A DNA stretch of 64,000 nt, from assembly GCF_000758545.1 (NCBI RefSeq), contig NZ_CP009279.1, positions 3,596,001 to 3,660,000 on the forward strand, in the 5' to 3' direction. The notes beneath the pieces were generated by a model. It did not search any database. It saw only the letters and a list, made by a program, of their open reading frames with translations, and was not told where the DNA came from. A program made the position numbers and the translations under genes. The stretch comes from Paenibacillus sp. FSL H7-0737 (GTDB lineage Bacteria; Bacillota; Bacilli; Paenibacillales; Paenibacillaceae). How positions within the stretch are numbered: the first letter of the stretch is position 1; each line of letters begins with the position of its first letter. Below are positions 53,043 through 61,742 of this stretch, piece by piece.

Positions 53043-54077
53043 TTATGCTTTCGATTTGGCGAGTAAATATAAAAAGTAAGGTGCACCAATGATCGCAACC
53101 ACGATGCCTGTTGGAACTTCTGCAGGCTGTAACACCCATCTGCCGATAGTATCAGCAGTAATCATAAGAAGCGCCCCTGTCAACGCACTAGCGGGCAATA
53201 ATACCTGATGACGGGGTCCAACAAGCTTGCGGGCAAGATGTGGTGCAATTAGGCCGACAAAGCCAATTCCTCCACTTACAGCAACGCAGGAGCCGGCAAG
53301 CGCAACTGCAGTCACTAGAAGAAGAATACGCTCCTTCTCCACTCGCATTCCAAGTCCTACTGAAGTATGGTCCCCTAGATTCAATACATTAAGAATACGG
53401 GCTTTATAGAAGGCGAACGGTAACAGAATCGCTATCCAAGGTAGCAGAGCAAGGACGAATCTCCAATCGCCACCCCATATTTTCCCGGCGATCCAAGTCG
53501 CTACAAACTGATAATTATTGGGATCAAGCCGAAGTGCCAACACCAGCTGGCAAGCGTTAATTCCGGCAGCGACTGCAATCCCGATAAGGATCAACCTTGT
53601 TGGAGATAGACCATCTGCTTTTCTATAAGCAAGAATATAGATTAAAGCGGCGGTTAAGCTAGCCCCTCCAAGCGCTAAGAGCGGCAAGACAAATACCGGA
53701 GCTGCTGTTGTAGCCGGAAAAAACGAGATAAAAATGATTACCGCAAAACCAGCACCCGCACTTATGCCCAGCGTAGCCGGTTCAGCAAGTGCATTTCTTG
53801 CGAGACTTTGTAAAATACAGCCTGACACCGCAAAGCCCGCTCCAACCAACAATGAAATTACGATGCGAGGTAATCTGAAATCAAATAAAATAAGCTTTTG
53901 CTGATGAGTTCCATCACCCAGCAGTGTATGTAATACCTCCCGTGGGGATAGACGCATAAATCCTGTATTCATACTGACAATAAAAACAACAACGATCAAT
54001 ATGGCAAGGACCGCTAACACTGTAATAGCACGTGTACGGCGTTCATTTTCATTGGGAGAAAGGGTTGTTCTGTGCAT
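53043..54077 (-). CDS. FecCD-family iron-siderophore permease
   Basis: Permease of 344 residues with about ten predicted helices. Family motifs: LRLPRIVISLLVGAGFAVSG-type start and GGIGFVGLIAPHLARKLVGPRH near residues 270-290. It overlaps the preceding permease stop by one base (TAATG). The two permeases form the transport channel for the siderophore. Confidence 0.92.
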   Translation of the reverse strand: MHRTTLSPNENERRTRAITVLAVLAILIVVVFIVSMNTGFMRLSPREVLHTLLGDGTHQQKLILFDFRLPRIVISLLVGAGFAVSGCILQSLARNALAEPATLGISAGAGFAVIIFISFFPATTAAPVFVLPLLALGGASLTAALIYILAYRKADGLSPTRLILIGIAVAAGINACQLVLALRLDPNNYQFVATWIAGKIWGGDWRFVLALLPWIAILLPFAFYKARILNVLNLGDHTSVGLGMRVEKERILLLVTAVALAGSCVAVSGGIGFVGLIAPHLARKLVGPRHQVLLPASALTGALLMITADTIGRWVLQPAEVPTGIVVAIIGAPYFLYLLAKSKA

Positions 54078-55132
54078 TACAGCTCCCCCTTCCGCTTACT
54101 CGCTAAGTAAATAAAGAAAGGTACACCGATGATGGCAATTAATGCGCCTAGCGGCGTCTCATAAGGGGCATTTATCATTCTAGCGGCGATATCCGCAAAG
54201 ATGATCAATAAGCTCCCAAGAACTGCCGAGCAAGGAATGATCCAGCGATAATCTACTCCAACGAAATAACGTGCTACATGTGGAATAATTAGTCCTATAA
54301 AAGCAATCGGGCCAACCATTGAGACTGCACTTCCGGCAAGAACTACTACAACAATCATACATGCCAACTGTACTAATCTTGTCCGCTGCCCCAGACCAAC
54401 TGCAACTTCTCTTCCTAAGCTGAGCAAGGTGACAGACCGCGATAACATCATCGCTGCGATTAATGCCACGAACACCCAAGGGAAAATAATCTTGATCTGA
54501 GTCCAGCTTGCCCCGCCCATTCCGCCAGCCAACCAGAAGGCTATATCTTGGGATAAGTTAAAAAGAATAGCTATGCCCTGACTAACAGCAACCAGTAGTG
54601 CACTTACCGCGGAACCTGCCAGCGTCAAACGTAAAGGTGTAAGGCCATTAAAAGATAGCGACCCGATTCCAAATACGATAAAAGAAGCTATAGCAGCACC
54701 TATAAAACAAAACAACATAAGTGAAGTGAATGAGATCGAAGGTGCAAAAGCAAAAACTATGGCCAGCGCTACACCTGCTCCCGCATTCAAGCCTAACAGA
54801 CCTGAATCCGCAAGAGGGTTCCTTGTCATCCCCTGCATGATTGCCCCTGCTACTGCGAAGCAAGCACCGACCAAAGCACCTGCTATCGCGCGAGGAAATC
54901 GCAGTTCTCTTATCACCTGATGTTTTTGTACATCTGGATTGAAATGAAATATTGCTTCCCATACCGTAGCTAGCTTGATATCTGCCGCACCCACTGAGAC
55001 CGAAAGTGCCAGTCCAAAGGCAATGGCAGCGAGTCCAATCACTAGAATACCCATTGCAGCTGCCGGTCGGGTATGTATAGCTTTTTGTGTATCATTTTTA
55101 TTACGATGTGCGAAATCTGAGGGTGAAACCAT
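54077..55132 (-). CDS. FecCD-family iron-siderophore permease
   Basis: Permease of 351 residues with FecCD signatures (RFPRAIAGALVGACFAVAG, VGPIAFIGLIIPHVARYFVG). First gene of the permease-permease-ATPase set, with a Fur-like box upstream. AAGGAGACGACTC precedes the ATG. Confidence 0.92.
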   Translation of the reverse strand: MVSPSDFAHRNKNDTQKAIHTRPAAAMGILVIGLAAIAFGLALSVSVGAADIKLATVWEAIFHFNPDVQKHQVIRELRFPRAIAGALVGACFAVAGAIMQGMTRNPLADSGLLGLNAGAGVALAIVFAFAPSISFTSLMLFCFIGAAIASFIVFGIGSLSFNGLTPLRLTLAGSAVSALLVAVSQGIAILFNLSQDIAFWLAGGMGGASWTQIKIIFPWVFVALIAAMMLSRSVTLLSLGREVAVGLGQRTRLVQLACMIVVVVLAGSAVSMVGPIAFIGLIIPHVARYFVGVDYRWIIPCSAVLGSLLIIFADIAARMINAPYETPLGALIAIIGVPFFIYLASKRKGEL

Positions 55133-55176
55133 GAGTCGTCTCCTTAATCGATAGTTACAATGTTCTATATGATAAC

Positions 55177-55195
55177 AACAATCATTCTCATTATC
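55177..55195 (-). promoter_or_regulatory. Fur-like box upstream of the permease operon
   Basis: 19-base sequence matching 14 positions of the Fur consensus, with the CTCATTATC half near-perfect. It lies about 45 bases before the first permease start. Confidence 0.6.
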
Positions 55196-55252
55196 GCAAA
55201 AAAAATTAGGTTGTACAATTGTAGGAGTTATTTTTCAGTAATACAGGAATGG

Positions 55253-55303
55253 TTTATAAAAAAATGGTGCAGATCTAAGCATCTTAAGATACTTGATCTG
55301 CAC
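55253..55303 (-). terminator. Terminator after the iron-binding lipoprotein gene
   Basis: Minus-strand stem GTGCAGATC / GATCTGCAC extended by inner ATCTTAAGAT, followed by CAUUUUUUUAU. It separates the binding-protein gene from the permease operon. Confidence 0.8.
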
Positions 55304-55353
55304 GCCCTTCCCCACCCAAATGATCAGTCTCATTCATGGTGAATTACGACTTT

Positions 55354-56361
55354 TTATTTCACAAAACTTTTTAACACATCATCAATAATTTTGCCACCAG
55401 CGTTCGCACCACTGTATAGCCAACTGCTTGTTGAGCTCATTTCATGCACATTGCCAGCTTTTACAGCCGGGATGCCTTTCCAAATTGCACTGTCCAGAAT
55501 CTCCGAACCCTCAGTCTTATCACTATTTACAAGGATAATATGATCTGCTGTCAGCTCAGAAAGCTTCTCTAGCGAAATTGGATTCCAAGTAGCTCTTGTA
55601 CCAACAGGAATTTCTGTTACTAAGTTAGGCAGCTTTACACCAAGGTCTGTATATAATACAGCACCACTGCTGCGAGTTTCGTCTACAATATAGAAGTTCT
55701 TTTGTACCAACCATAAAATCGCCACGGACTCTTCTCCAATAGCTCCTTTAAGCTTTTCTTTCGCTGCAGCCGCCTTGTCTTCATAATCTTTAATGGCTTT
55801 CTCTGCTTCAGGAGTCTTGTTCAGAATTTCACCAATCTTGAGTAGCGATTTACGCCAATCTTGATTTAGCTTATCCCCAATCACATAAGTCGGTGCAATC
55901 TTATTCAGTTGGTCATAGATACCATTCTGTACAGATGACTCCGATGGGATGAGGATAAGATCCGGAGCGAAGCTGGTTACTGCCTCGAGCGGAAGATCGT
56001 AGCTGATCGTAGGAACATCCTTCAATTCAGTGGACAGATAATCTTGAATACCATTAGTCACTGACCATTGCGCTACTGGAGTCACACCTAGAGTTACCAA
56101 AGCATCCTCCAAATAAGAACCCAGTACACGCCCAGGATTAGCTGGAATCGTTACTTCATGTCCCATTGCATCCGTTAACGTCTTAGGGGCTGCAGGAGCT
56201 TCTGTAGCTTCAGCAGTAGGTGCCGTCGCTTTGTCTGTTCCTGCGTTTGAAGCGTTACCGGGATTATTATTACCGCAAGCGGATAAGAATAGCACCATCA
56301 CCATTAATCCGACCATCGTTAATTTCATGCTTCCAAATCTTTTTCTGTTAAACAAAAACAT
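55354..56361 (-). CDS. Iron-siderophore ABC transporter substrate-binding lipoprotein
   Basis: Lipoprotein of 335 residues with lipobox FLSAC after a hydrophobic segment, then a Thr/Ala/Glu-rich linker. Family features: GHEVTIPANPGRVLGSYLEDALVTLG, the FecB-like loop with LEAVTSFAPDLILIPSES, and the C-terminal lobe. I start it at ATG 56361, which has TAGGAGGG upstream; a longer reading to 56385 lacks a ribosome site. A Fur-like box lies upstream. It is transcribed separately from the permeases. Substrate: ferric siderophore, exact type unknown. Confidence 0.92.
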   Translation of the reverse strand: MFLFNRKRFGSMKLTMVGLMVMVLFLSACGNNNPGNASNAGTDKATAPTAEATEAPAAPKTLTDAMGHEVTIPANPGRVLGSYLEDALVTLGVTPVAQWSVTNGIQDYLSTELKDVPTISYDLPLEAVTSFAPDLILIPSESSVQNGIYDQLNKIAPTYVIGDKLNQDWRKSLLKIGEILNKTPEAEKAIKDYEDKAAAAKEKLKGAIGEESVAILWLVQKNFYIVDETRSSGAVLYTDLGVKLPNLVTEIPVGTRATWNPISLEKLSELTADHIILVNSDKTEGSEILDSAIWKGIPAVKAGNVHEMSSTSSWLYSGANAGGKIIDDVLKSFVK

Positions 56362-56431
56362 TAAATACCCTCCTAGTGTGTGCATCCTATGTTATTCAAA
56401 GGTATTGACTACCTCAGTCTCACTTTTAAAT

Positions 56432-56450
56432 GATATTGATTCTCATTCTC
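56432..56450 (-). promoter_or_regulatory. Fur box upstream of the iron-binding lipoprotein gene
   Basis: GATATTGATTCTCATTCTC matches 15 of 19 positions of the Fur consensus and lies 71 bases before the start codon. Confidence 0.65.
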
Positions 56451-56509
56451 TATGTCAACACATAAATTTTAAATTTTGTGGATTTGCAATAATTTCCTTC
56501 TTAAAAATA

Positions 56510-56548
56510 CAAAAAAAGGCTATATTCCGAACGTTCCGGATATAGCCT
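56510..56548 (-). terminator. Terminator of kimA
   Basis: Minus-strand stem AGGCTATATCCG / GGAATATAGCCT followed by UUUUUUU, 16 bases past the kimA stop. Confidence 0.88.
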
Positions 56549-56563
56549 CTCCTCAATGATCCA

Positions 56564-58381
56564 TTATTTATTCAAATGATATGGGACAGTCGCAACTACA
56601 ACATCTTTTGAATTCATTAGATACGAACGGATTAAAAAGCTGGTCTGATTATGAAGTACAGCTTGCCACCAATGCTTAGTTATAAACTGTGGAATCAGAA
56701 TCGTGATATGATCCGTCGCTGCGGTCTTCCACTCCACTGTATCAATAAATTTCACTAACGGACGAATAATACTGCGATATCTAGAACGAAGTACAATCAG
56801 GCGTACACCCGGATTCCATTCCTCCCACCGTTGCTCCATTTTTTGAATGTCCTCTTCATCAAAGCCAACATACACGGCTACAACATTATCCGTTAGAGAC
56901 TTGGCATAGCTGATGGAATGTAGTACAGCACGTGTTACACCCGCAACAGGAACAACAACTGTACTGCCCTTAATCAAAGGTTTATCTGTACTCGGGCATA
57001 TACGAAGCTGATCTGCAGTGTTCAAATAGTGCTTGTGAATCCGGTGGAACACGAACATTACAGCAGGTAAGAAAATGAAAGCCATCCATACGCTTGAGAA
57101 TTTAGTGATGATAAAAATAAGCGTAATCGTCAATGTAGTCAGCATACCGATGGTATTTACAACAAATCTTTTTTTCCATCCCGCTGGTTTTGTTTTAAAC
57201 CAATGAACCATCATTCCTAGCTGTGACAATGTGAAAGGAATGAATACACCAACCGCATAAAGTGGAATCAAGCTTTCTGTATTTCCGTGGAATGCAGCTA
57301 CAAGCACAGCAGACAGAACACCTAGAAAAATAATACCATTAGAGAAACCTAGACGGTCACCACGAACCATAAAAGCATGTGGCATATATTTATCTTTTGC
57401 AAACATAAATGCGAGCAGCGGGAACGCTGAGTAAGCTGTATTAGCTGCCAAGAACAAAATTACTGCTGTAATACCTTGAATGAAAAAATATAAGGTTCCG
57501 CGGCCAAAGGTCGATTCAGCGATCTGAGAAACAACCGTTGCCTTTTCATCAGGCACTATGCCGTACCAATACGCCAGTAGTGTGATACCTGTAAACATAA
57601 ATCCAAGTATAACCCCCATGACCATTAAGGTCTTGGCTGCGTTCTTTTCAGCAGGTGCTTTAAAGTTTGGAATGGCATTAGATACAGCCTCTACACCCGT
57701 AAGTGCCGAACAGCCAGAACTGAAGGCTTTTAATAGTAGAAACAAACTAACATTAGAAACAGCAGAGCCAATTTCAGGGACATTCGCATGCACGCCACCT
57801 GCTGCATATTTAATAACACCGGAGATAATCAAGACTACAATCGACACCACAAACAAATACACTGGGATTGCGATGAATGAAGCTGATTCTGTAACTCCGC
57901 GAAGATTAATCAAAGTAAGTAAAATAATAACTGATACTGCAATAAGAACGGTGTGATTATGAAGACTTGGAAAAGCCGATGTGATCGCATCCGTCCCTGC
58001 CGACGCACTAACAGCTACGGTCAGAATGTAATCCACTAACAAAGACCCTCCTGCTAAGAGCCCTGTCGGAACACCAAGATTACTCTTGGCAACGATGTAA
58101 GCTCCGCCTCCCTGAGGATAAGCGTAAATCGTCTGCCGATAGGATAAAATCAGGATGGCCAGCAGGCCCAATACGGCTAATGCAATTGGCAGGGAATACC
58201 AGATGGCAGTAAACCCCGCAGCCACCAGTACAATCAAAATTTGTTCCGTTCCGTAGGCTACAGACGAGAGCGCATCAGAAGACAGGACAGCCAGTGCTTT
58301 AACCTTGGATAACTTTTCATGATCGAGTTCGTTCGACTTCATCGGACGCCCGATCAATAGTCGTTTTACCTTGCTTACCAT
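56564..58381 (-). CDS. kimA: High-affinity K+/H+ importer KimA
   Basis: APC-superfamily potassium importer of 605 residues. The sequence closely follows B. subtilis KimA (YdaO, 607 residues) as I recall it: KALAVLSSDALSSVAYGTEQ, YRQTIYAYPQGGGAYIV, SVSASAGTDAITSAFP, SSGCSALTGVEAVSNAIP, a 12-helix core and a C-terminal cytoplasmic domain with PVAGVTRAVLHSISYAKSL that binds regulatory nucleotides in the family. ATG 58381 has AAAGGA eleven bases upstream. The leader carries a c-di-AMP riboswitch. K+ uptake is therefore high when c-di-AMP is low. Confidence 0.93.
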   Translation of the reverse strand: MVSKVKRLLIGRPMKSNELDHEKLSKVKALAVLSSDALSSVAYGTEQILIVLVAAGFTAIWYSLPIALAVLGLLAILILSYRQTIYAYPQGGGAYIVAKSNLGVPTGLLAGGSLLVDYILTVAVSASAGTDAITSAFPSLHNHTVLIAVSVIILLTLINLRGVTESASFIAIPVYLFVVSIVVLIISGVIKYAAGGVHANVPEIGSAVSNVSLFLLLKAFSSGCSALTGVEAVSNAIPNFKAPAEKNAAKTLMVMGVILGFMFTGITLLAYWYGIVPDEKATVVSQIAESTFGRGTLYFFIQGITAVILFLAANTAYSAFPLLAFMFAKDKYMPHAFMVRGDRLGFSNGIIFLGVLSAVLVAAFHGNTESLIPLYAVGVFIPFTLSQLGMMVHWFKTKPAGWKKRFVVNTIGMLTTLTITLIFIITKFSSVWMAFIFLPAVMFVFHRIHKHYLNTADQLRICPSTDKPLIKGSTVVVPVAGVTRAVLHSISYAKSLTDNVVAVYVGFDEEDIQKMEQRWEEWNPGVRLIVLRSRYRSIIRPLVKFIDTVEWKTAATDHITILIPQFITKHWWQAVLHNQTSFLIRSYLMNSKDVVVATVPYHLNK

Positions 58382-58464
58382 GGTGGATACAGTTCCTTTC
58401 TTTGGGAGCTGAAACGGAATTTCCGCGCGCTGTTTTCATTGGTGGATTTCATAAATGCAGACAC

Positions 58465-58499
58465 TAAAAATAGCATACGGAAATGATCCGCATGCTATG
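58465..58499 (-). terminator. c-di-AMP riboswitch expression platform
   Basis: Minus-strand stem ATAGCATGCGG / CCGTATGCTAT followed by UUUUUAG, 84 bases before kimA. Formation should depend on the aptamer state. Confidence 0.85.
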
Positions 58500-58519
58500 C
58501 ATGGTCATTATCCCACCTT

Positions 58520-58640
58520 TGCTTACGAGGTTAGCTGGCGGATTCGGGCTGTGGTTTAGCCCTACGGTATAAGTCTAATCGACCCATTCCGATTCACCCC
58601 ATTGGCACATATGCCAAGTTTGGTTCCCCCGTTTTTCCTA
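58520..58640 (-). promoter_or_regulatory. ydaO-type c-di-AMP riboswitch aptamer
   Basis: Minus strand carries the conserved elements in order: ACGGGGGAACC, then GGGGTGAATCG, then GTAGGGC, then CCCGAATCCGCCAGC followed by TAACCTCGTAAGC. These match ydaO aptamers known from Bacillus. The aptamer sits in the kimA leader and, on binding c-di-AMP, should favour the downstream terminator. Confidence 0.95.
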
Positions 58641-58678
58641 AGAAAATTCAGCGCATATTCAACTTCTCACAAGGTCTA

Positions 58679-58707
58679 ATATTAGTCTACAAAGTGTATA
58701 CAGTAAA
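58679..58707 (-). promoter_or_regulatory. Sigma-A promoter of kimA
   Basis: Minus-strand TTTACT (58702-58707), 17-base spacer, TAATAT (58679-58684), about 30 bases upstream of the aptamer. Confidence 0.6.
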
Positions 58708-58734
58708 GCGTTGAAAAAAATGAAAAAAGAATGA

Positions 58735-58783
58735 AAAAACATCCAGTAAGCGCAAATACAGCGTCTTATTGGATGCTCTCTTT
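58735..58783 (-). terminator. Terminator of the bdbD-bdbC operon
   Basis: Minus-strand stem CATCCAATAAGACGC / GCGCTTACTGGATG followed by UUUUUUC, about 80 bases past the bdbC stop. Confidence 0.8.
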
Positions 58784-58860
58784 CATTCTCTTCAATTATC
58801 CCTCTGGATCGTGTTTTTAATCACTTTTCACATTTTTTCGGATCCTTTAAAATTAAAAAA

Positions 58861-59325
58861 TCAAAATCCTAAACTTTCCTCTGTATCTAACTCCATCACT
58901 TCTTCTTCCTTGCGTCCGTACCAAAGCAAAATGCTAATTAAAGCAAAAGCGATTAATGCAAGGAAAGGAATCGTAATGAATCCAAAAAAGTTCAAGTAAT
59001 CCTTATTACAAGGAACACCAATTGTACAAGGAAGCACTTTACTTAACGCAGGAATCTTCTGCTCCGCATAATGATAGATCGAGATACTGCCACCAATTAA
59101 GCTTAGTGGAAGTACATATGGGATAATCCTTTTATCCCCTCGAAAGGTTGCAATTCCCAAGAGGAATAACTGAGGATACATAAAAATTCGCTGAAACCAG
59201 CAAAGCTTACAAGGTTCATATTTCAATACTTCGCTCAGATACAAGCTACCAGCAACAGCAACTAAAGAGACGAACCAGGCCAGATACAGGCAGTTACGCT
59301 TGCAAAAAGATAGGAACTTTGTCAC
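58861..59325 (-). CDS. bdbC: Disulfide bond oxidoreductase, DsbB family (BdbC)
   Basis: Membrane protein of 154 residues with four helices. Two thiol pairs face the outside: CKLC after the first helix and CTIGVPC before the third. This fits BdbC, which passes electrons from BdbD to menaquinone in thiol-oxidising systems. GTG 59325 overlaps the bdbD stop (GTGA), with GGAGG upstream. Confidence 0.88.
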   Translation of the reverse strand: MTKFLSFCKRNCLYLAWFVSLVAVAGSLYLSEVLKYEPCKLCWFQRIFMYPQLFLLGIATFRGDKRIIPYVLPLSLIGGSISIYHYAEQKIPALSKVLPCTIGVPCNKDYLNFFGFITIPFLALIAFALISILLWYGRKEEEVMELDTEESLGF

Positions 59326-60074
59326 TTTGCCTCCACAGCTTTTGCGGCGTCGTTAATTTCAGTTGAAATCGCTTCAATGTTAAATGGATCCGCAGTCATT
59401 ACTCCATTGATATAAAGGGATGGTGTAGTCGTCACCCCAGCTTCACTAGCTAACTGCATACCCTTATTCAGCTCATCTGCATACGTACGATCTTTAATAT
59501 CTTTACGAAGCAGTTCGTAATCGATAGCTAACTTCTCTTTCTCCGCAAGGCTTACTAAGAAATCTTCAGTCGCCCATTCTTCGCTCTCATCACCTTGCTG
59601 AGCATATACAGCATCATAGAACTTCCAGAATTCATCATGATTCTGATGGTAAACAGATAATGCAGCAAGTGAGGCAGTTTCAGAGTCTGGACCAACGAAA
59701 GCCATATTTACAAAGTAGAGCGCTGCTTTTCCCTCGTTGACAAAATCTTGAACAATTTTCGGTTTAACTGAAGTTGCAAACTGGGAACACGCTGGACATT
59801 TCAAGTCTCCAAATTCAACAATTTTAACAGGTGCATCCTCTTTACCGACTCTAGGTAGCTCACTGTAATTGAATGCTACTGGTTCTCCCGAAGTTGCATT
59901 TTTTGCGGCATCTTTCGAAGCTAACATAAACAATCCAACAAAAATGATGACTACTAAAGCAATTGAACTAATAATTAAAATTCTCGTCTTCTGCTTTTGC
60001 TGCTCCTGTTCTACCCGCCGTTTCTCTTGTTTGCTAAGCTGGGGAACGCTTGTACTTTTATTAGGTTTACTCAA
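59322..60074 (-). CDS. bdbD: Thiol-disulfide oxidoreductase, DsbA/thioredoxin-fold (BdbD-like)
   Basis: Membrane-anchored oxidoreductase of 250 residues: a basic N-terminal region with Lys/Gln/Glu-rich helix, one membrane helix, then a DsbA-like domain with the active site FGDLKCPACSQF (CPAC) and the cis-Pro region TTTPSLYINGV. It oxidises exported proteins outside the membrane. TTG start has AAAGGA upstream. Partner is the next gene. Confidence 0.9.
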   Translation of the reverse strand: MSKPNKSTSVPQLSKQEKRRVEQEQQKQKTRILIISSIALVVIIFVGLFMLASKDAAKNATSGEPVAFNYSELPRVGKEDAPVKIVEFGDLKCPACSQFATSVKPKIVQDFVNEGKAALYFVNMAFVGPDSETASLAALSVYHQNHDEFWKFYDAVYAQQGDESEEWATEDFLVSLAEKEKLAIDYELLRKDIKDRTYADELNKGMQLASEAGVTTTPSLYINGVMTADPFNIEAISTEINDAAKAVEAK

Positions 60075-60181
60075 GGAGAGTTCCTTTCTGTCCTCTGTGG
60101 ACTAATGTAGTTTTTATCATATACATTTAAAATTATATAATTTTTATTCTCTTTTTGGCAAACTATACTGTAAAAACACTG

Positions 60182-60212
60182 TAAAAAAGACACAGCGCTA
60201 TAGCACTGTGTC
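60182..60212 (-). terminator. Terminator of the second CNNM-family gene
   Basis: Minus-strand stem GACACAGTGC / GCGCTGTGTC followed by UUUUUUAC, 22 bases past the stop. Confidence 0.85.
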
Positions 60213-60233
60213 CTAATATTACTAATAAGTTCG

Positions 60234-61550
60234 TTATGCACCAGCTTCTTCAGTCAATAGCTGTAACTTCAGCAGCTTAATTCGAGAAATCCGCTTATTA
60301 TCCGTTTCTTCCACAATAAACAGATGATCATCAAATTCTACAGACTGTCCTTTTTGAGGTGGATTAACCTCCAATTTAGAATACAGCCAACCGCCTATCG
60401 TATCATAATCCTCGGTATCCATATGGAGCCCCAAAAGATCATTGATCTCTTCAATAAGCATCAAGCCGTCGATGGAGTGTTCATCCTCCCCCAGCTTCTC
60501 AACACCAGGACGTTCCTCATCGAACTCATCCTGAATTTCTCCTACAATTTCCTCCATGATATCTTCCAGCGTAACCATTCCTGATGTTCCACCGTACTCA
60601 TCAATCAGAATGGCGATTTGTGTCTTTGCGCGCTGCATGACTTTCAGCAGAGCACTAATCTGTATAGATTCTGGTACGGTTAGTATAGGACGAATCAATT
60701 TATTATAGCTTTGTTCACGATCCCTAATTAAGTCCTTGATATGAATAAAGCCTAGGATATGATCCTTATCACCATCACAGACTGGGTAACGCGTCCTCAT
60801 TCCATCAAAAGCAATCTCAAGGTTCTCTTCCGTTGAAAGATGATTATTCAGGCAGATCATTTCTGTTCGAGGAATCATGATCTCACGGGCCATTGTGTCC
60901 ACAAATTCAAAAATATTGTCAACCAGCGCCATTTCGGTATTATCAATAAAGCCGCTTTTATTACTTTCTTGCATGATAATACGGATTTCTTCTTCCGTAT
61001 GCGCCGTTCCCAGCTCTGAAGCAGGGGATAAACGGAAGATCCGTAATAAACCACGTGCCAGCCCATTTACGATCCAAATCACTGGATACATGATCTTGTA
61101 AAACACATTCATCGGCCCAGATGTTAGCAAAAGGACAGATTCAGCCTTGTTAACTGCAATAGTCTTAGGTGCAAGCTCTCCTAGTACGATATGCAAGATA
61201 GTGATAAACATTAGAGCAATAATCAAAGATACAACATTAACAGCGGTTACTCCAAAACCTATACTTCCTAATAAGGGCCCAACAAGGTTAGCTATAGCGG
61301 GTTGCCCCAACCATCCTAGCGCAAGTGAAGCCAATGTAATACCAAGCTGACAGGCGGATAGATAACCTTCCAAGTTGCGTACGATGCTTCTCGCTTTTAA
61401 AGCTTTTTTACTACCTTCTTCAATAAGGGTATCAATTCTACCGCTTCGTACTTTCACCATTGCGTATTCGACTGAAACAAAAAATCCATTTAATAATACC
61501 AACAGAATAATAAGACCTACGTGTAATATACCGGGTAAAGGGTCGCTCAA
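60234..61550 (-). CDS. CNNM/CBS-domain membrane protein (hemolysin C/CorC family)
   Basis: Membrane protein of 438 residues: CNNM (DUF21) core with three to four helices, GELAPKTIAVNKAE motif, two CBS domains (IPRTEMICL, LIDEYGGTSGMVTLEDIMEEIVGEI) and CorC_HlyC at the end. Same family as 17041-18366, here with a long leader. Start TTG 61550 is preceded by GGATAGGAT, whose GGATAGG lies in a stem; a tiny upstream reading frame ends in the start codon. Relatives mediate Mg2+ efflux, so Mg2+ or another ion is a plausible regulator of the leader. Confidence 0.85.
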   Translation of the reverse strand: MSDPLPGILHVGLIILLVLLNGFFVSVEYAMVKVRSGRIDTLIEEGSKKALKARSIVRNLEGYLSACQLGITLASLALGWLGQPAIANLVGPLLGSIGFGVTAVNVVSLIIALMFITILHIVLGELAPKTIAVNKAESVLLLTSGPMNVFYKIMYPVIWIVNGLARGLLRIFRLSPASELGTAHTEEEIRIIMQESNKSGFIDNTEMALVDNIFEFVDTMAREIMIPRTEMICLNNHLSTEENLEIAFDGMRTRYPVCDGDKDHILGFIHIKDLIRDREQSYNKLIRPILTVPESIQISALLKVMQRAKTQIAILIDEYGGTSGMVTLEDIMEEIVGEIQDEFDEERPGVEKLGEDEHSIDGLMLIEEINDLLGLHMDTEDYDTIGGWLYSKLEVNPPQKGQSVEFDDHLFIVEETDNKRISRIKLLKLQLLTEEAGA

Positions 61551-61570
61551 TTTATAATCCTATCCATCAT
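61547..61570 (-). CDS. Possible 7-residue leader peptide overlapping the CNNM start
   Basis: ATG ATG start encoding MMDRIIN, with CGGAGA directly upstream; its TGA stop overlaps the TTG start codon of the CNNM gene (TTGA). It may couple translation of the leader to that of the gene, or be chance. Confidence 0.35.
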   Translation of the reverse strand: MMDRIIN

Positions 61571-61707
61571 TCTCCGTACGGATGGATAGGCCCACCTCCT
61601 TCGTTTTTTCAGAGTATCAGCAAGAAGCTTGCCAGTTGTTCCTTTCAGTATCAATTTCCCAATGGTTTCATCTCCAGTCTGGAATCACGTTTTTGAATAT
61701 ATACTTT
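61551..61707 (-). ncRNA. Unassigned structured 5' leader of the CNNM gene
   Basis: About 157 bases between the predicted transcription start and the coding region. It contains TCCAG-A-CTGGA, GCAAG-CTT-CTTGC hairpins, a repeated GATACT element, a perfect AAGGAGGTG with no start codon at normal spacing, and a 10-bp stem CCTATCCATC / GATGGATAGG next to the start codon. I cannot match it to a known riboswitch. The structure is visible; ligand and mechanism are unknown. Confidence 0.55.
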
Positions 61708-61713
61708 ATTATA

Positions 61714-61742
61714 TTATTACATAGCCCATCAAAACAGGTCAA
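61714..61742 (-). promoter_or_regulatory. Sigma-A promoter of the second CNNM gene
   Basis: Minus-strand TTGACC (61737-61742), 17-base spacer, TAATAA (61714-61719), giving a start near 61707. Confidence 0.7.

Noticed and set aside
61551..61707. M-box, yybP-ykoY or NiCo riboswitch in the CNNM leader
   Set aside because: None of their conserved core sequences could be found; left as unassigned.
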